From Myxococcota bacterium (GTDB lineage: Bacteria > Myxococcota_A > UBA9160 > SMWR01), in contig JBCCEW010000017.1 in NCBI GenBank assembly GCA_039030075.1, positions 1 to 64,000 on the forward strand: 64,000 nt of DNA, in the 5' to 3' direction. Each line of letters opens with the position of its first letter. Position 1 is the first letter of the stretch. Position numbers and translations under genes: made by a program. This document shows, piece after piece, positions 25,363 through 33,092 of this stretch. The notes under the pieces are model-generated. The model saw nothing but the letters and a program-made list of their open reading frames with translations, was not told where the DNA came from and made no database searches.

Positions 25363-26241
25363 CTAGCGCGTTTGCGGTGCAGGCCGCCAGCGGCGGGCCA
25401 GCCGGAAGGGTTCCACCAGCTGCGCCAGATAGGCGACCGGATAGTCGGACCGATCCGCCACGCCGAGCGCCCCGTCGCGGGGAGCCGCCTCTTCGGGGGC
25501 CCGGTAGGTGCCGAGCATCCGATCCCACACGAGGGTGAAGAGCCCGAAGTTCACGTCTCCATCCGTGGAAGCCACGTGATGCAGACGGTGCCCCGGCGCG
25601 ACCGCCCACCAGCGCCCGAGCGCGCCGAGTCGCATCTCGAGATTCGCGTGCTGCAGGAGCAGCTGCAGCGCGACCGAGAACCCGAGCAGCCATGCGACCG
25701 TTTGCGGCAAGCCCAGGACGATGAGCGGCGCGGTACCCGCGAGGGTTTCGAGACCCTGGTGGAGCGGGTGTTTCATCCAGCCGTTCATACCGTACATCCG
25801 CGTCACGCTGTGGTGAACGGCATGCAGGCGCCAGAGCGCGGCGTAGCGATGACTCGCCGCATGGGCGAGGGTGATCCCCATGTCGGCCACGACCACAGCC
25901 AGCGCCCATTGGGCCAACAGCGGCCAATGCTCGGGCCAGAGCCCTGTCCCAGCGAAGCTCGCGAGTACGGGCAAGAGCGCGATCGAAGCGACGGTGGCGC
26001 CCTCGTTGACGAGCGCGTGCAAGAGATCCCGGTCGCCGTCACCGCGATCGCGATTCCACACCGGCTCGTAGGGCCACATCCGTTCCGCAGCGAAACAAGC
26101 AGCCAGCGCCGCCGCGAGCAGCACGCCGAGCCAGGCCGGCGCTGCTCCCTGCAACGAGAGCACCATCGCAACCCCGATCGCCGCGACGAAGACCCCCGGC
26201 GCGAACACGCGCGTCCCTACCCACCGGAGCGAGCCTCTCAT
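25363..26241 (-). CDS. Sterol desaturase / fatty acid hydroxylase family membrane protein
   Basis: 292-residue di-iron membrane hydroxylase with hydrophobic blocks at about 12-45, 75-95, 100-125 and 160-190. Histidine clusters: HAASHR (about 123-128), HAVHH (about 136-140) and HRLHH (about 219-223), plus His in HANLEMRLG. ATGA overlaps the TetR stop, so it is translated from the same message as the regulator. It is the third such enzyme in the window and only distantly related to the other two. The frame remains open upstream through the regulator gene, but that is chance. Confidence 0.88.
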   Translation of the reverse strand: MRGSLRWVGTRVFAPGVFVAAIGVAMVLSLQGAAPAWLGVLLAAALAACFAAERMWPYEPVWNRDRGDGDRDLLHALVNEGATVASIALLPVLASFAGTGLWPEHWPLLAQWALAVVVADMGITLAHAASHRYAALWRLHAVHHSVTRMYGMNGWMKHPLHQGLETLAGTAPLIVLGLPQTVAWLLGFSVALQLLLQHANLEMRLGALGRWWAVAPGHRLHHVASTDGDVNFGLFTLVWDRMLGTYRAPEEAAPRDGALGVADRSDYPVAYLAQLVEPFRLARRWRPAPQTR

Positions 26242-26861
26242 GGCGCGACTCGCTTCCGCCGCTTCCCTTCGCCCACGACCTGCGAGCGCTCCGCAGGCAG
26301 CACGAACGCGAGTGCCTGGCGCTCGACCGCAGTCCGGGCCCGCCGCGCCGACCAGCCGTGGCTGCGGCGGAGGTGCAGATAGGTCCAACTCGCGGCGTTG
26401 AACAGGAGCTCGGCATCGGCCTCGGGATCTTCGCTCGCGAGGCTGCCGTCGGCCGCCCCGTCGCGAAGCAACCGCGCGAAGGGCTGGGTGTACTCGAAAC
26501 GCGTCAGGCGCGTCGCGGCTCCCGGGTCTGCGCGGAAGTGGAAGAGCAGCGCGGGGCCGTCGTAGAGGGTCGCCAGCAGCGCTCCGTGTGCGTCGATCGC
26601 AGTGAAGAGCACGGCCATTAAGCGCTCCAGACGCAGACGCGCGTTTCCCGACGCGGTGAGCGGCTCGAGGCTCGCGGCGCGAAAGCCGTCGGCGAGTGCC
26701 TTCGTCGCTTCGGCAAGGAGGCCCTCCCGCGTCACACCCCGTCGGTAGAGGGTGACCCGATTGACGCCCGCCTCTTCGGCGATGGCCTCCTGGGTGAGCC
26801 CGGCGAAGCCATCGCGTTCGAGCGCCTGTTCGAAGCCGGAGAGCAGCGCCTCGGTGTCCAT
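26238..26861 (-). CDS. TetR-family transcriptional regulator
   Basis: 207-residue one-component repressor-type regulator. The N-terminal helix-turn-helix lies at about 20-50 (LTQEAIAEEAGVNRVTLYRRGVTREGLL); the remainder is a helical ligand domain. The ATG of MDTEALLSGFEQAL is preferred to an in-frame ATG at 26903 because the longer form would start inside the palindromic operator and adds unstructured residues; no strong ribosome-binding site is visible for either. It heads the leftward hydroxylase/kinase/dioxygenase/isomerase/CoA-transferase run, so it probably controls it. Confidence 0.85.
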   Translation of the reverse strand: MDTEALLSGFEQALERDGFAGLTQEAIAEEAGVNRVTLYRRGVTREGLLAEATKALADGFRAASLEPLTASGNARLRLERLMAVLFTAIDAHGALLATLYDGPALLFHFRADPGAATRLTRFEYTQPFARLLRDGAADGSLASEDPEADAELLFNAASWTYLHLRRSHGWSARRARTAVERQALAFVLPAERSQVVGEGKRRKRVAP

Positions 26862-26892
26862 GGCACGGATCGTACACACTCGATTCATATTT

Positions 26893-26927
26893 GCAACATT
26901 CATGTTGCGTTTCTTCGTGAACGCAAC
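26893..26927. promoter_or_regulatory. Overlapping palindromes upstream of TetR gene (putative operator)
   Basis: Two interlocked dyads: GCAACA (26893-26898), four bases, TGTTGC (26903-26908); and GTTGCGTT (26904-26911), eight bases, AACGCAAC (26920-26927), a perfect 8-bp inverted repeat. They share the middle GTTGC half site, giving three half sites with roughly regular spacing in an AT-richer patch just before the TetR gene. This is the usual place for autoregulation by a TetR protein. Confidence 0.6.
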
Positions 26928-26976
26928 ACGCCCCCCAGCGACCTGGGGAGCGACCCGCTGCCCACCGGCCGGGCCG

Positions 26977-27657
26977 CTAGCGGCCCGTCGCCTCCGCGTT
27001 CCAGGCCACCTTCGCGAAGCGGCTCGACACCTGGCGGAGTTCTTCCAGGTAGCGCTCGCGGTGGCCCTCGCTCACCGCGGACACCACGACGGTCAGGAGC
27101 CCGTGGCGCGCGGCGATGCGGAAGCCGCGGTCGCTCAATCCGCCGGCGGCCCAACCATTCAGGGCTGCGACGTAGGTGAGGTAGGACTGGCGGCCCAACG
27201 CCTCGGGGTCCAGGTCTGGGCGGAGCACGCCGAGCTCCTGAGCACGGCGCATGGCCCAGACGTGGATCTGCACCGGATCGAAGGAGACGCGCGAGCCCGA
27301 CGCCGAAAATTCGCCCAGCGAGCGGGCGATCTGGCGGAACGCCCCCGATTCGGACACGAAGGCCGCCACCGTCGAATCGACCGCCGCCAGCGCGCGACCG
27401 ATCGGGTCGGGGTCTTCATCCGCCGTCAGGTCGGCCAACGACGCGACCAGGTCGTCGACCACCCGCTCGACCAGGGCAACCCACAGCTGCTCGCGGGTCC
27501 CGACGAGGTTGTAGACCGTGGGCGGAGACACGCCGGCTCGCGACGCGATCCGCTCGATCGTCACCGATGCCATCGCCTCGTCGCGCAGCAGTGTCAGGGC
27601 GGCATCGAGGATGGCTCCGCGGCGCCGTGCCTTGTTCTTCTCCCGCAGGCCGGTCAT
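26977..27657 (-). CDS. TetR-family regulator, EthR-like by position
   Basis: 226-residue TetR protein: basic N-terminus REKNKARRR, helix-turn-helix at about 30-60 (VTIERIASRAGVSPPTVYNLVGTREQL) and a helical effector domain. It is divergently arranged with the EthA-like monooxygenase, with 121 bp between the coding regions, the same layout as ethR-ethA in mycobacteria where the TetR protein represses the BVMO. The sequence does not let me claim orthology to EthR. It faces the previous TetR in the same orientation, 73 bp apart from its operator region. Confidence 0.85.
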   Translation of the reverse strand: MTGLREKNKARRRGAILDAALTLLRDEAMASVTIERIASRAGVSPPTVYNLVGTREQLWVALVERVVDDLVASLADLTADEDPDPIGRALAAVDSTVAAFVSESGAFRQIARSLGEFSASGSRVSFDPVQIHVWAMRRAQELGVLRPDLDPEALGRQSYLTYVAALNGWAAGGLSDRGFRIAARHGLLTVVVSAVSEGHRERYLEELRQVSSRFAKVAWNAEATGR

Positions 27658-27686
27658 CGCCGGGATTCTGGCGCCCGGGAGAAACC

Positions 27687-27714
27687 TTTACAAGTCTAAA
27701 ATTTTCTATATTCT
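27687..27714 (+). promoter_or_regulatory. Predicted promoter of the EthA-like gene
   Basis: TTTACA (27687-27692) and TATTCT (27709-27714), 16 bases apart, lie in an AT-rich island (with AAAATTTT at 27698-27705) between the TetR and BVMO genes. In the otherwise GC-rich window this is the clearest promoter-like patch for the rightward gene and a likely TetR binding area. Confidence 0.5.
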
Positions 27715-27778
27715 GGGAATGGCGAGACTCGTGGGCCCTCTCGCGCCCACGCCGCGCCCACTCGCCACCGGAGGTCCC

Positions 27779-29269
27779 GTGGCTCACTTCGACGTCGTGA
27801 TCATTGGTGCCGGCCTGTCGGGTATCGGGATGGCCTACCACCTCCAGTCCCAGTGCCCGGGACGCAGCTACGCGATCCTCGAGGGCCGCGACGCGCTCGG
27901 GGGCACCTGGGATCTCTACCGCTACCCGGGCATCCGCTCGGACAGCGACATGCACACCCTGGGCTACGGCTTCAAGCCGTGGAAGGCGCGCAAGGCGATT
28001 GCCGACGGCCCGTCGATCCTCTCCTACGTCAACGAGACGGCCGACGAGAACGACATCCGCAAGCATATCCAGTTCGATCGTGAACTCGTGAGCGCGCGTT
28101 GGTCGAGTGAGCGCGCGGTCTGGGAGCTCGAGACCCGCAGCAAGGACGGCACCCCCGGCGAGCCGATCACCTGCACCCTGCTCTCCATGTGCAGCGGCTA
28201 CTACAGCTACGAGGAGCCGCACCGCCCGCCCTTCCCCGGCGAGGAGGCCTTCGAGGGTCCGCTCTTCCACCCCCAGCTCTGGCCGGAAGATCTGGACTAC
28301 ACGGGCAAGCGGGTCGTCGTGATCGGCAGCGGCGCCACCGCGATGACCCTGGTGCCCGCGATGACCGACAAGGCGGCCCACGTCACGATGCTCCAGCGCT
28401 CGCCCACGTACGTCGTGTCGCGTCCCGATGAGGACCGCCTCAACAACTTCCTGCGGCGCATCCTTCCCGAGTCCCTCGCCTACCGCATCACGCGCTGGAA
28501 GAACGTGGTGCTCCAGCGGCGCGTCTACGAGCGCACGCGCACCCAACCCGAGAAGGTGAAGGACTTCCTGCTCAAGCGCGTGCGCAAGCAGCTCGGTCCC
28601 GACTTCGACATCGAGAAGCACTTCACGCCGAGCTACAACCCGTGGGACCAGCGCCTTTGTCTGATCCCGAACGACGACCTCTTCGATGCGCTGAAGAGCG
28701 GCTCGGCCTCGGTGGTGACCGATCACATCGAGCGCATCACCGAAAAGGGCATCCAGCTCGAGTCGGGCGAGTTCCTCGAAGCCGACATCATCATCTCGGC
28801 GACGGGGCTGACCCTGAAGCTGCTCGGCGGGGTCGAGTTCTACGTGGACGAAGCACCCGTCGACTTCCACGAGACCTTCACCTACAAGGGCATGATGTAT
28901 TCGGGGATCCCGAATCTGATCCAGACCTTCGGCTACATCAATGCGTCCTGGACCCTGCGGGCGGACATCACCGCCGAATACACCTGTCGTCTGCTGAACC
29001 ACATGCAGGAGACCGGCACCCAGGTCTGCGTGCCGCGCCTGCGCGACGAGGACCAGGGCATGCCCGAGCACCCGTGGATCGAGGGGTTCTCGGCGGGCTA
29101 CATGCAGCGCGAGATGCACCGCTTCCCGAAGCAGAGCGATCGCGCCCCCTGGCGCAACACCCAGAACTACACGGCCGACAAGGCGATGATCCGCCGCGCC
29201 CCGCTGGAGGACGGCGCCCTTCGCTTCGAGAAGGCCGCGGTCGCCGCCCGCAGCGAGCGCGCCGCCTGA
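27779..29269 (+). CDS. ethA: EthA-like Baeyer-Villiger monooxygenase
   Basis: 496-residue FAD/NADPH monooxygenase very similar in layout to mycobacterial EthA (about 489 residues), which oxidises ketones and activates thioamide drugs. GAGLSG (10-15), GGTWDLYRYPG and IRSDSDM follow as in EthA; the fingerprint is FEGPLFHPQLWP (complete FxGxxxHxxxWP); the second nucleotide motif is GSGATAM; YNPWDQRLC and the NASWTLRAD segments also match. The start is GTG with GGAGG five bases upstream; an ATG 60 bases earlier is possible but has no ribosome-binding site. Divergent TetR and a downstream Nudix gene 19 bp away. Confidence 0.92.
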   Translation: MAHFDVVIIGAGLSGIGMAYHLQSQCPGRSYAILEGRDALGGTWDLYRYPGIRSDSDMHTLGYGFKPWKARKAIADGPSILSYVNETADENDIRKHIQFDRELVSARWSSERAVWELETRSKDGTPGEPITCTLLSMCSGYYSYEEPHRPPFPGEEAFEGPLFHPQLWPEDLDYTGKRVVVIGSGATAMTLVPAMTDKAAHVTMLQRSPTYVVSRPDEDRLNNFLRRILPESLAYRITRWKNVVLQRRVYERTRTQPEKVKDFLLKRVRKQLGPDFDIEKHFTPSYNPWDQRLCLIPNDDLFDALKSGSASVVTDHIERITEKGIQLESGEFLEADIIISATGLTLKLLGGVEFYVDEAPVDFHETFTYKGMMYSGIPNLIQTFGYINASWTLRADITAEYTCRLLNHMQETGTQVCVPRLRDEDQGMPEHPWIEGFSAGYMQREMHRFPKQSDRAPWRNTQNYTADKAMIRRAPLEDGALRFEKAAVAARSERAA

Positions 29270-29288
29270 TCCCCGACGCTCCCTGGCC

Positions 29289-30002
29289 ATGCAGATCGGC
29301 TCCGTGACGCCCGAGATGCGCGAGCGCTTCGCGCGCGCCCAGAAGACGCGGGTCGGCGATTCGCCCCTGCGCCGCCCTGCCCTGTCGGTGACAGCCGATT
29401 CGCTGCGCGCCCACTTCTCGAGCGACGTGGGACGACGCGCCGAGGCCCTCGAGAACCCCCACGTCGAACCCGCGGTGAGCGCAGCCGACCGCGAGCGCGC
29501 CGTTCCGGCTGCCGTGCTGTTGGGGGTGACCACCACGCCCGGCGCTCTCGACGTCATCGTCACCGAGCGCGACGCCGCGATCTCCTACCCCGGCCATTGG
29601 GTGTTCCCGGGTGGCCGCAGCGACCCGGACGACTCCGACGCGGTGGGCACCGCGCTCCGCGAAGCCCGCGAAGAGATCGGCCTCGACCCGGGACGCGTCG
29701 AGGTGCTGGGCTGCCTGGGGCCCTACGTGAGCCACAGCGGTTTCCGCATCGTCCCGGTCGTCGCGATGGTCGACGCGGCAGCTCCCCTGGTCGCGCGCGC
29801 GGGCGAGGTCGCCGCGATCGCGCGCATCCCGCTCGCGTCGCTGGTCGATTCTCGCGCCTACTTCCTCTACCGCTTCGAGGGTCGACCGGATCGCGCTCAC
29901 TTTGCGCTGGATCCCCCGGTCGAGGGGCCCATCCTTACGGGCGTGACCGCGTCGCTCGCGATCGGCCTCTACCGCGAACTCGCGAAGACCCACGCGCCCT
30001 AG
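29289..30002 (+). CDS. Nudix hydrolase, CoA pyrophosphatase (NudL-like)
   Basis: 237-residue Nudix protein of the CoA diphosphatase group, which splits CoA into phosphopantetheine and adenosine 3',5'-bisphosphate. The family-specific run PGHWVFPGGRSDPDD (about 99-113) precedes the Nudix core LREAREEIGL (about 120-129). The first Glu of the classical box is absent, as in other NudL-like proteins. Length is near the usual 190-220 with an N-terminal extension. It is 19 bp downstream of the EthA-like gene and probably co-transcribed; control of the CoA pool is plausible but generic. Confidence 0.87.
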   Translation: MQIGSVTPEMRERFARAQKTRVGDSPLRRPALSVTADSLRAHFSSDVGRRAEALENPHVEPAVSAADRERAVPAAVLLGVTTTPGALDVIVTERDAAISYPGHWVFPGGRSDPDDSDAVGTALREAREEIGLDPGRVEVLGCLGPYVSHSGFRIVPVVAMVDAAAPLVARAGEVAAIARIPLASLVDSRAYFLYRFEGRPDRAHFALDPPVEGPILTGVTASLAIGLYRELAKTHAP

Positions 30003-30035
30003 CCCGATCACCCGAGCGGAGACCGAAACGCACGA

Positions 30036-30069
30036 AAGCCGGTGCGCCCCTCGCGGAGTGCACCGGCTT
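30036..30069. terminator. Bidirectional hairpin between convergent genes
   Basis: AAGCCGGTGC (30036-30045) and GCACCGGCTT (30060-30069) form a perfect 10-bp stem around a 14-base loop, placed between the Nudix gene and the convergent DUF2188 gene. On the minus strand it is followed by TCGTGCGTTT; neither side has a clean T-run, so termination efficiency is uncertain. Confidence 0.6.
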
Positions 30070-30111
30070 CGGTTCCGAAACGCGCTCGCGGGAGCGCGCC
30101 GCGGTATGGCA

Positions 30112-30318
30112 CTAGGCCGCGTAGCTGCGCTTCGCCTGGATCTTGCCGTTGCGGCCCTTGATCTTCAGCGTGCCGCCGGCGCGCTTCGCCATCGAGCGGC
30201 CGCGGCGCACGGCCGTCTCCTTCTTCTTGTGCATGCTCTCGGGCTTCTTCTTGCCCTCCTCCTGCACCATCCAACCTTCGTCCTTTGCACTGCGGACCAC
30301 GAACGAGTTCTTCGGCAT
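30112..30318 (-). CDS. DUF2188 small basic protein
   Basis: 68-residue, Lys/Arg-rich protein matching the DUF2188 pattern: N-terminal VV.S...GW.V..EG..., a central HKKKETAVRRGRSMAK helix and the C-terminal motif KGRNGKIQAKRSYA. The family is widespread, of unknown function and often found as a short stand-alone gene. ATG follows TAGGAGGCACAT, a strong ribosome-binding site. It is isolated: convergent with the Nudix gene and divergent from the hybrid kinase with a 251-bp structured gap. Confidence 0.85.
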   Translation of the reverse strand: MPKNSFVVRSAKDEGWMVQEEGKKKPESMHKKKETAVRRGRSMAKRAGGTLKIKGRNGKIQAKRSYAA

Positions 30319-30381
30319 ATGTGCCTCCTATCGGCTCCGTTGCGAGAGGTGGAGCCCAGGCCAAGAATCGTCGCCCCCGCA

Positions 30382-30534
30382 TGGGGCCTTGAGGCCCCAC
30401 CGGCAGCGAACCGGCAACCGGCCCGCAGCGGGGGCGCCAACTGCCCGCGACCGCTCGGAGAGAAATTGGCAACGCTGCGGCAGCTGCGGGCAGGCCTGAG
30501 GCGCAAGCGAACTTGCGCCCGGGTTCGCACACCC
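30382..30534 (+). other. Structured leader region (multiple perfect hairpins) between DUF2188 and hybrid kinase
   Basis: The 251-bp gap is rich in potential RNA structure: TGGGGCCT-TG-AGGCCCCA (30382-30399, 8-bp stem); a long-range pair GCCCGCAGC (30421-30429) with GCTGCGGGC (30483-30491); GGCGCAAG-CGAA-CTTGCGCC (30500-30519, 8-bp stem with CGAA loop); and GGGT/ACCC (30521-30534). It ends about 35 bases before the kinase ATG, so it could be a 5' leader. I do not recognise a named riboswitch. Confidence 0.45.
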
Positions 30535-30569
30535 AATGAAGTCGCTAGGGTGCGAAGCGAGAGGCACGG

Positions 30570-32675
30570 ATGAAGGGTTGGGGACTGAAGTCCTTCTGGG
30601 ACCGGATCGATCGCTGGGTTCCGCGCGACCTGTCGCCCACCGGCGAGGATGGGCGGTTTCGAGCACGCCTGCTCGTCGCCAGCAGCCTGTTGGCTTCCTT
30701 GTCGGGCGTGGTCTGCTTCGTGCTCTTCCACGCCATCGGCGCCGGCACCCAGGCCTGGTACTGCCTCGCCGGAGGCGCCAGCGTTCTCGTCGCGATTCCG
30801 ATCCTCCAGCTGACCCGTCGCCTCGACTGGGCGGGACACGCCCTGCTGTTCGTGGCGATCGCGGCCATCGAGCTCACGCCGACGCCGGCACCGGACCATC
30901 CGCGCATCGGAATCGCCCTCTGCGGCATCGGCTTCGCGGCGGCCCACCTGCTCGGACCGCGCGCCGGACTCGCCTGGACCGCGGTCGCGGTCGCGCTGGC
31001 CTCGTGGAATGCGATCGCCATCCAGGATCCCCGCTTCCTCCCGCCCGCCTGGAACACGCCCGTCGTCGCCGCCTTCCTCGGAGCCGGAGCGGCCATGATC
31101 GAGGCATCGCGGCGACGGGCCCTCGACCAGGCCTCGCGGGAGCAACGCCGGCTGCGCGTGCTGGGCGACGCCGCCTTCCACTGGATCCTCGAAGCGCAGG
31201 ACGAGATCCTCACCTACGTGAGCCCCTCGGTGGCCGGTGCGCTCGGCCGCACACCCGAAGCGCTCGTCGGCCTGCCGATGCTCGACTTCGTCCATCCCGA
31301 AGAGACCGTTCCCCTGCGGCAGGTGCTCCGCGACGAAGCGCCCGACGGTTTTCGGGTCGAGCACCGGGCGCTGCACGCCGACGGCAGCTGGCTCTGGTGC
31401 GAGAGCTACGCGATCCCCCACCCCGAACCCGAGAGCGCCCACCATTGGATCATCGCGTGTCGCAACATCGAGCGGGAGCGCAGCGAGCGCGATCGCACCC
31501 AGCGTGCCGAAACCCTCGAGGGCATCGGCGTGCTCGCCGCCGGCGTCGCCCACGACTTCAACAACGTGCTCACCGCGATCGCGGGCCACGCCCAGATGCT
31601 TCCGCAGGACGAGGACCGCGACGAGATCCTGAAGGCCACCGACCGGGCCTCCCACCTGACGCAGCAGCTGCTCGCCTTCGGACGGGAACAGCCCGTCGAG
31701 TCGACGACCTTCGACGTCCGCGACGTCTTCCGCGACCTCCACCGCATGATCGGCAGCTTCACGCGCGAAGAGGTCGAGCTCGAGGTGGACTCGGGGCACG
31801 AACCCTGCTGGGTCCACGGACACCGTCGCAGCCTCGAACAGGTGCTCCTCAATCTGGTCTACAACGCGCGCGACGCCATCGCGCGCCGTGGCTCGATCAC
31901 CCTGCGCGCCGGCGTCGAGCCCTGTCGCACGCGCGTCCGGATCGAGGTCCGCGACGATGGCCAGGGCATGCCCGAGACGATCCGACGCCGCGCCTTCGAT
32001 CCGTTCTTCACCACCAAGGACGTGGGACGCGGCAACGGGCTCGGCCTGGCCAGCGCCCACGGCCTGGTCCGGCAGCTCGGCGGCGAGATCGAACTCCGCA
32101 GCGAACCCGGCGAGGGCACGACGGCCATCGTGCAGCTGCCGTGCGCCGCCGCTCCCGTTGCCAAGCAGCACGAGGCGGTCGCGCGCGCCCTTCCATCCAC
32201 CGGCACGGGCCGGGTGCTGATCGCCGAAGACGACGACACCATCCGCGCGCTGATCGCGCGGGCGCTGCGCGGCGCGGGCTATGGGGTCGTGACCGCGCGC
32301 GACGGGCTGGAAGCCCTCGCCCGGCTCGAAGCGCACGACGAGCGGATCGATCTGCTCATCACCGATGTCGTCATGCCGCAGCTGCGTGGCTCCGAGGTGG
32401 CCCAGCGCGTGCGCGAGATCCGCCCCGTCCTGCCGATTCTGTTCATCTCGGGCTACGACAACGATGAACTCGGCGGCTGGAAGGACCGGGCCGACGGCAT
32501 CGCGTTCCTCGCGAAGCCCTTCTCGATCGCCGCCCTGCTCGACAAGACCGCGCGGCTGTTCGCATCGGCGGCAACGCCGCCGACGCGCGCGCCGTCGCGG
32601 CGGGCTCAGCCCGGGCGCTTGCCGCCCGCCCGGAGCCAGCGGCCGACGACCTCTTCGGCCTCGCGCGGGTTGTAG
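30570..32675 (+). CDS. Hybrid sensor histidine kinase (membrane - PAS - HisKA/HATPase - receiver)
   Basis: 701 residues. Membrane domain of about five helices (32-175), a PAS domain (about 205-305, with LTYVSPSVAGALGRTPEALVG), dimerisation/phosphoacceptor helix AAGVAHDFNNVL (323-334, His328), HATPase domain with NLVYNARDAI, DDGQGMP and GNGLGLASAHG (about 428-500), and a receiver domain (about 548-665) whose phosphoacceptor is Asp599 (DLLITDVVMPQL) with the conserved Lys in LAKPF. It senses an unknown signal and passes phosphate internally; no output regulator is adjacent. The last 70 bases overlap the convergent NTF2-like gene, and the C-terminal 35 residues are low-complexity Pro/Arg/Ser. 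Confidence 0.92.
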   Translation: MKGWGLKSFWDRIDRWVPRDLSPTGEDGRFRARLLVASSLLASLSGVVCFVLFHAIGAGTQAWYCLAGGASVLVAIPILQLTRRLDWAGHALLFVAIAAIELTPTPAPDHPRIGIALCGIGFAAAHLLGPRAGLAWTAVAVALASWNAIAIQDPRFLPPAWNTPVVAAFLGAGAAMIEASRRRALDQASREQRRLRVLGDAAFHWILEAQDEILTYVSPSVAGALGRTPEALVGLPMLDFVHPEETVPLRQVLRDEAPDGFRVEHRALHADGSWLWCESYAIPHPEPESAHHWIIACRNIERERSERDRTQRAETLEGIGVLAAGVAHDFNNVLTAIAGHAQMLPQDEDRDEILKATDRASHLTQQLLAFGREQPVESTTFDVRDVFRDLHRMIGSFTREEVELEVDSGHEPCWVHGHRRSLEQVLLNLVYNARDAIARRGSITLRAGVEPCRTRVRIEVRDDGQGMPETIRRRAFDPFFTTKDVGRGNGLGLASAHGLVRQLGGEIELRSEPGEGTTAIVQLPCAAAPVAKQHEAVARALPSTGTGRVLIAEDDDTIRALIARALRGAGYGVVTARDGLEALARLEAHDERIDLLITDVVMPQLRGSEVAQRVREIRPVLPILFISGYDNDELGGWKDRADGIAFLAKPFSIAALLDKTARLFASAATPPTRAPSRRAQPGRLPPARSQRPTTSSASRGL

Positions 32676-33034
32676 AGGTCTTCCTGGAGCGACCAGAGCC
32701 CGTTTCCGGCGTACTCCAGAATCGTGACGCAGCCGAAGCGGAACACCTCGCTACCGCCGGTTGGATCCGGGAACACCTGCCACGGGTAGAAGACGACCCG
32801 GTTCCCCTCGATGACGTGCCATTCGACGGGAAACTCCATCGGCGGCGCCGCCGCCATGGTCTTCTGGATCATCTCGCGGATCGCCGGGCGTCCGCGAATC
32901 ACGCCGAGATGGTGCTCGATCCAAACGCCATCTTCGCTGTGCAGATCGGCCCAGGCATCCCAGTCCTGCGCGTCGCCGACGGCGACGAAGTGGTGATAGG
33001 CCTCTTCGACCTCCGCGCGCGGGAATGTGTCCAT
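32606..33034 (-). CDS. NTF2-like (SnoaL-type) protein
   Basis: 142-residue single-domain protein of the NTF2/SnoaL superfamily: N-terminal VEEAYHHFVAVGDAQDWDAWADLHSEDG pattern, a central WIEHHLGVIRGRPAIREMI and a C-terminal beta sheet. Relatives include small epoxide hydrolases, ketosteroid isomerases and polyketide cyclases. The WxxL..D.. pattern is common to lipid-degradation clusters. It starts 58 bp downstream of the SDR stop on the same strand, so both may act on one substrate. Its 3' end is antisense to the last 70 bases of the histidine kinase gene. Confidence 0.82.
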   Translation of the reverse strand: MDTFPRAEVEEAYHHFVAVGDAQDWDAWADLHSEDGVWIEHHLGVIRGRPAIREMIQKTMAAAPPMEFPVEWHVIEGNRVVFYPWQVFPDPTGGSEVFRFGCVTILEYAGNGLWSLQEDLYNPREAEEVVGRWLRAGGKRPG

Positions 33035-33092
33035 GGCTTCTCCTTGGATGGGTTCGGCGAGAGCGTGTCGGAGACGAAGCCGACGCGGTTCT

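Noticed and set aside
30319-30569. Cyclic-di-GMP (GEMM) riboswitch upstream of the hybrid kinase.
   Set aside because: No GGCAAACC/ACGCAAAGCC core or matching stem order; only generic hairpins.
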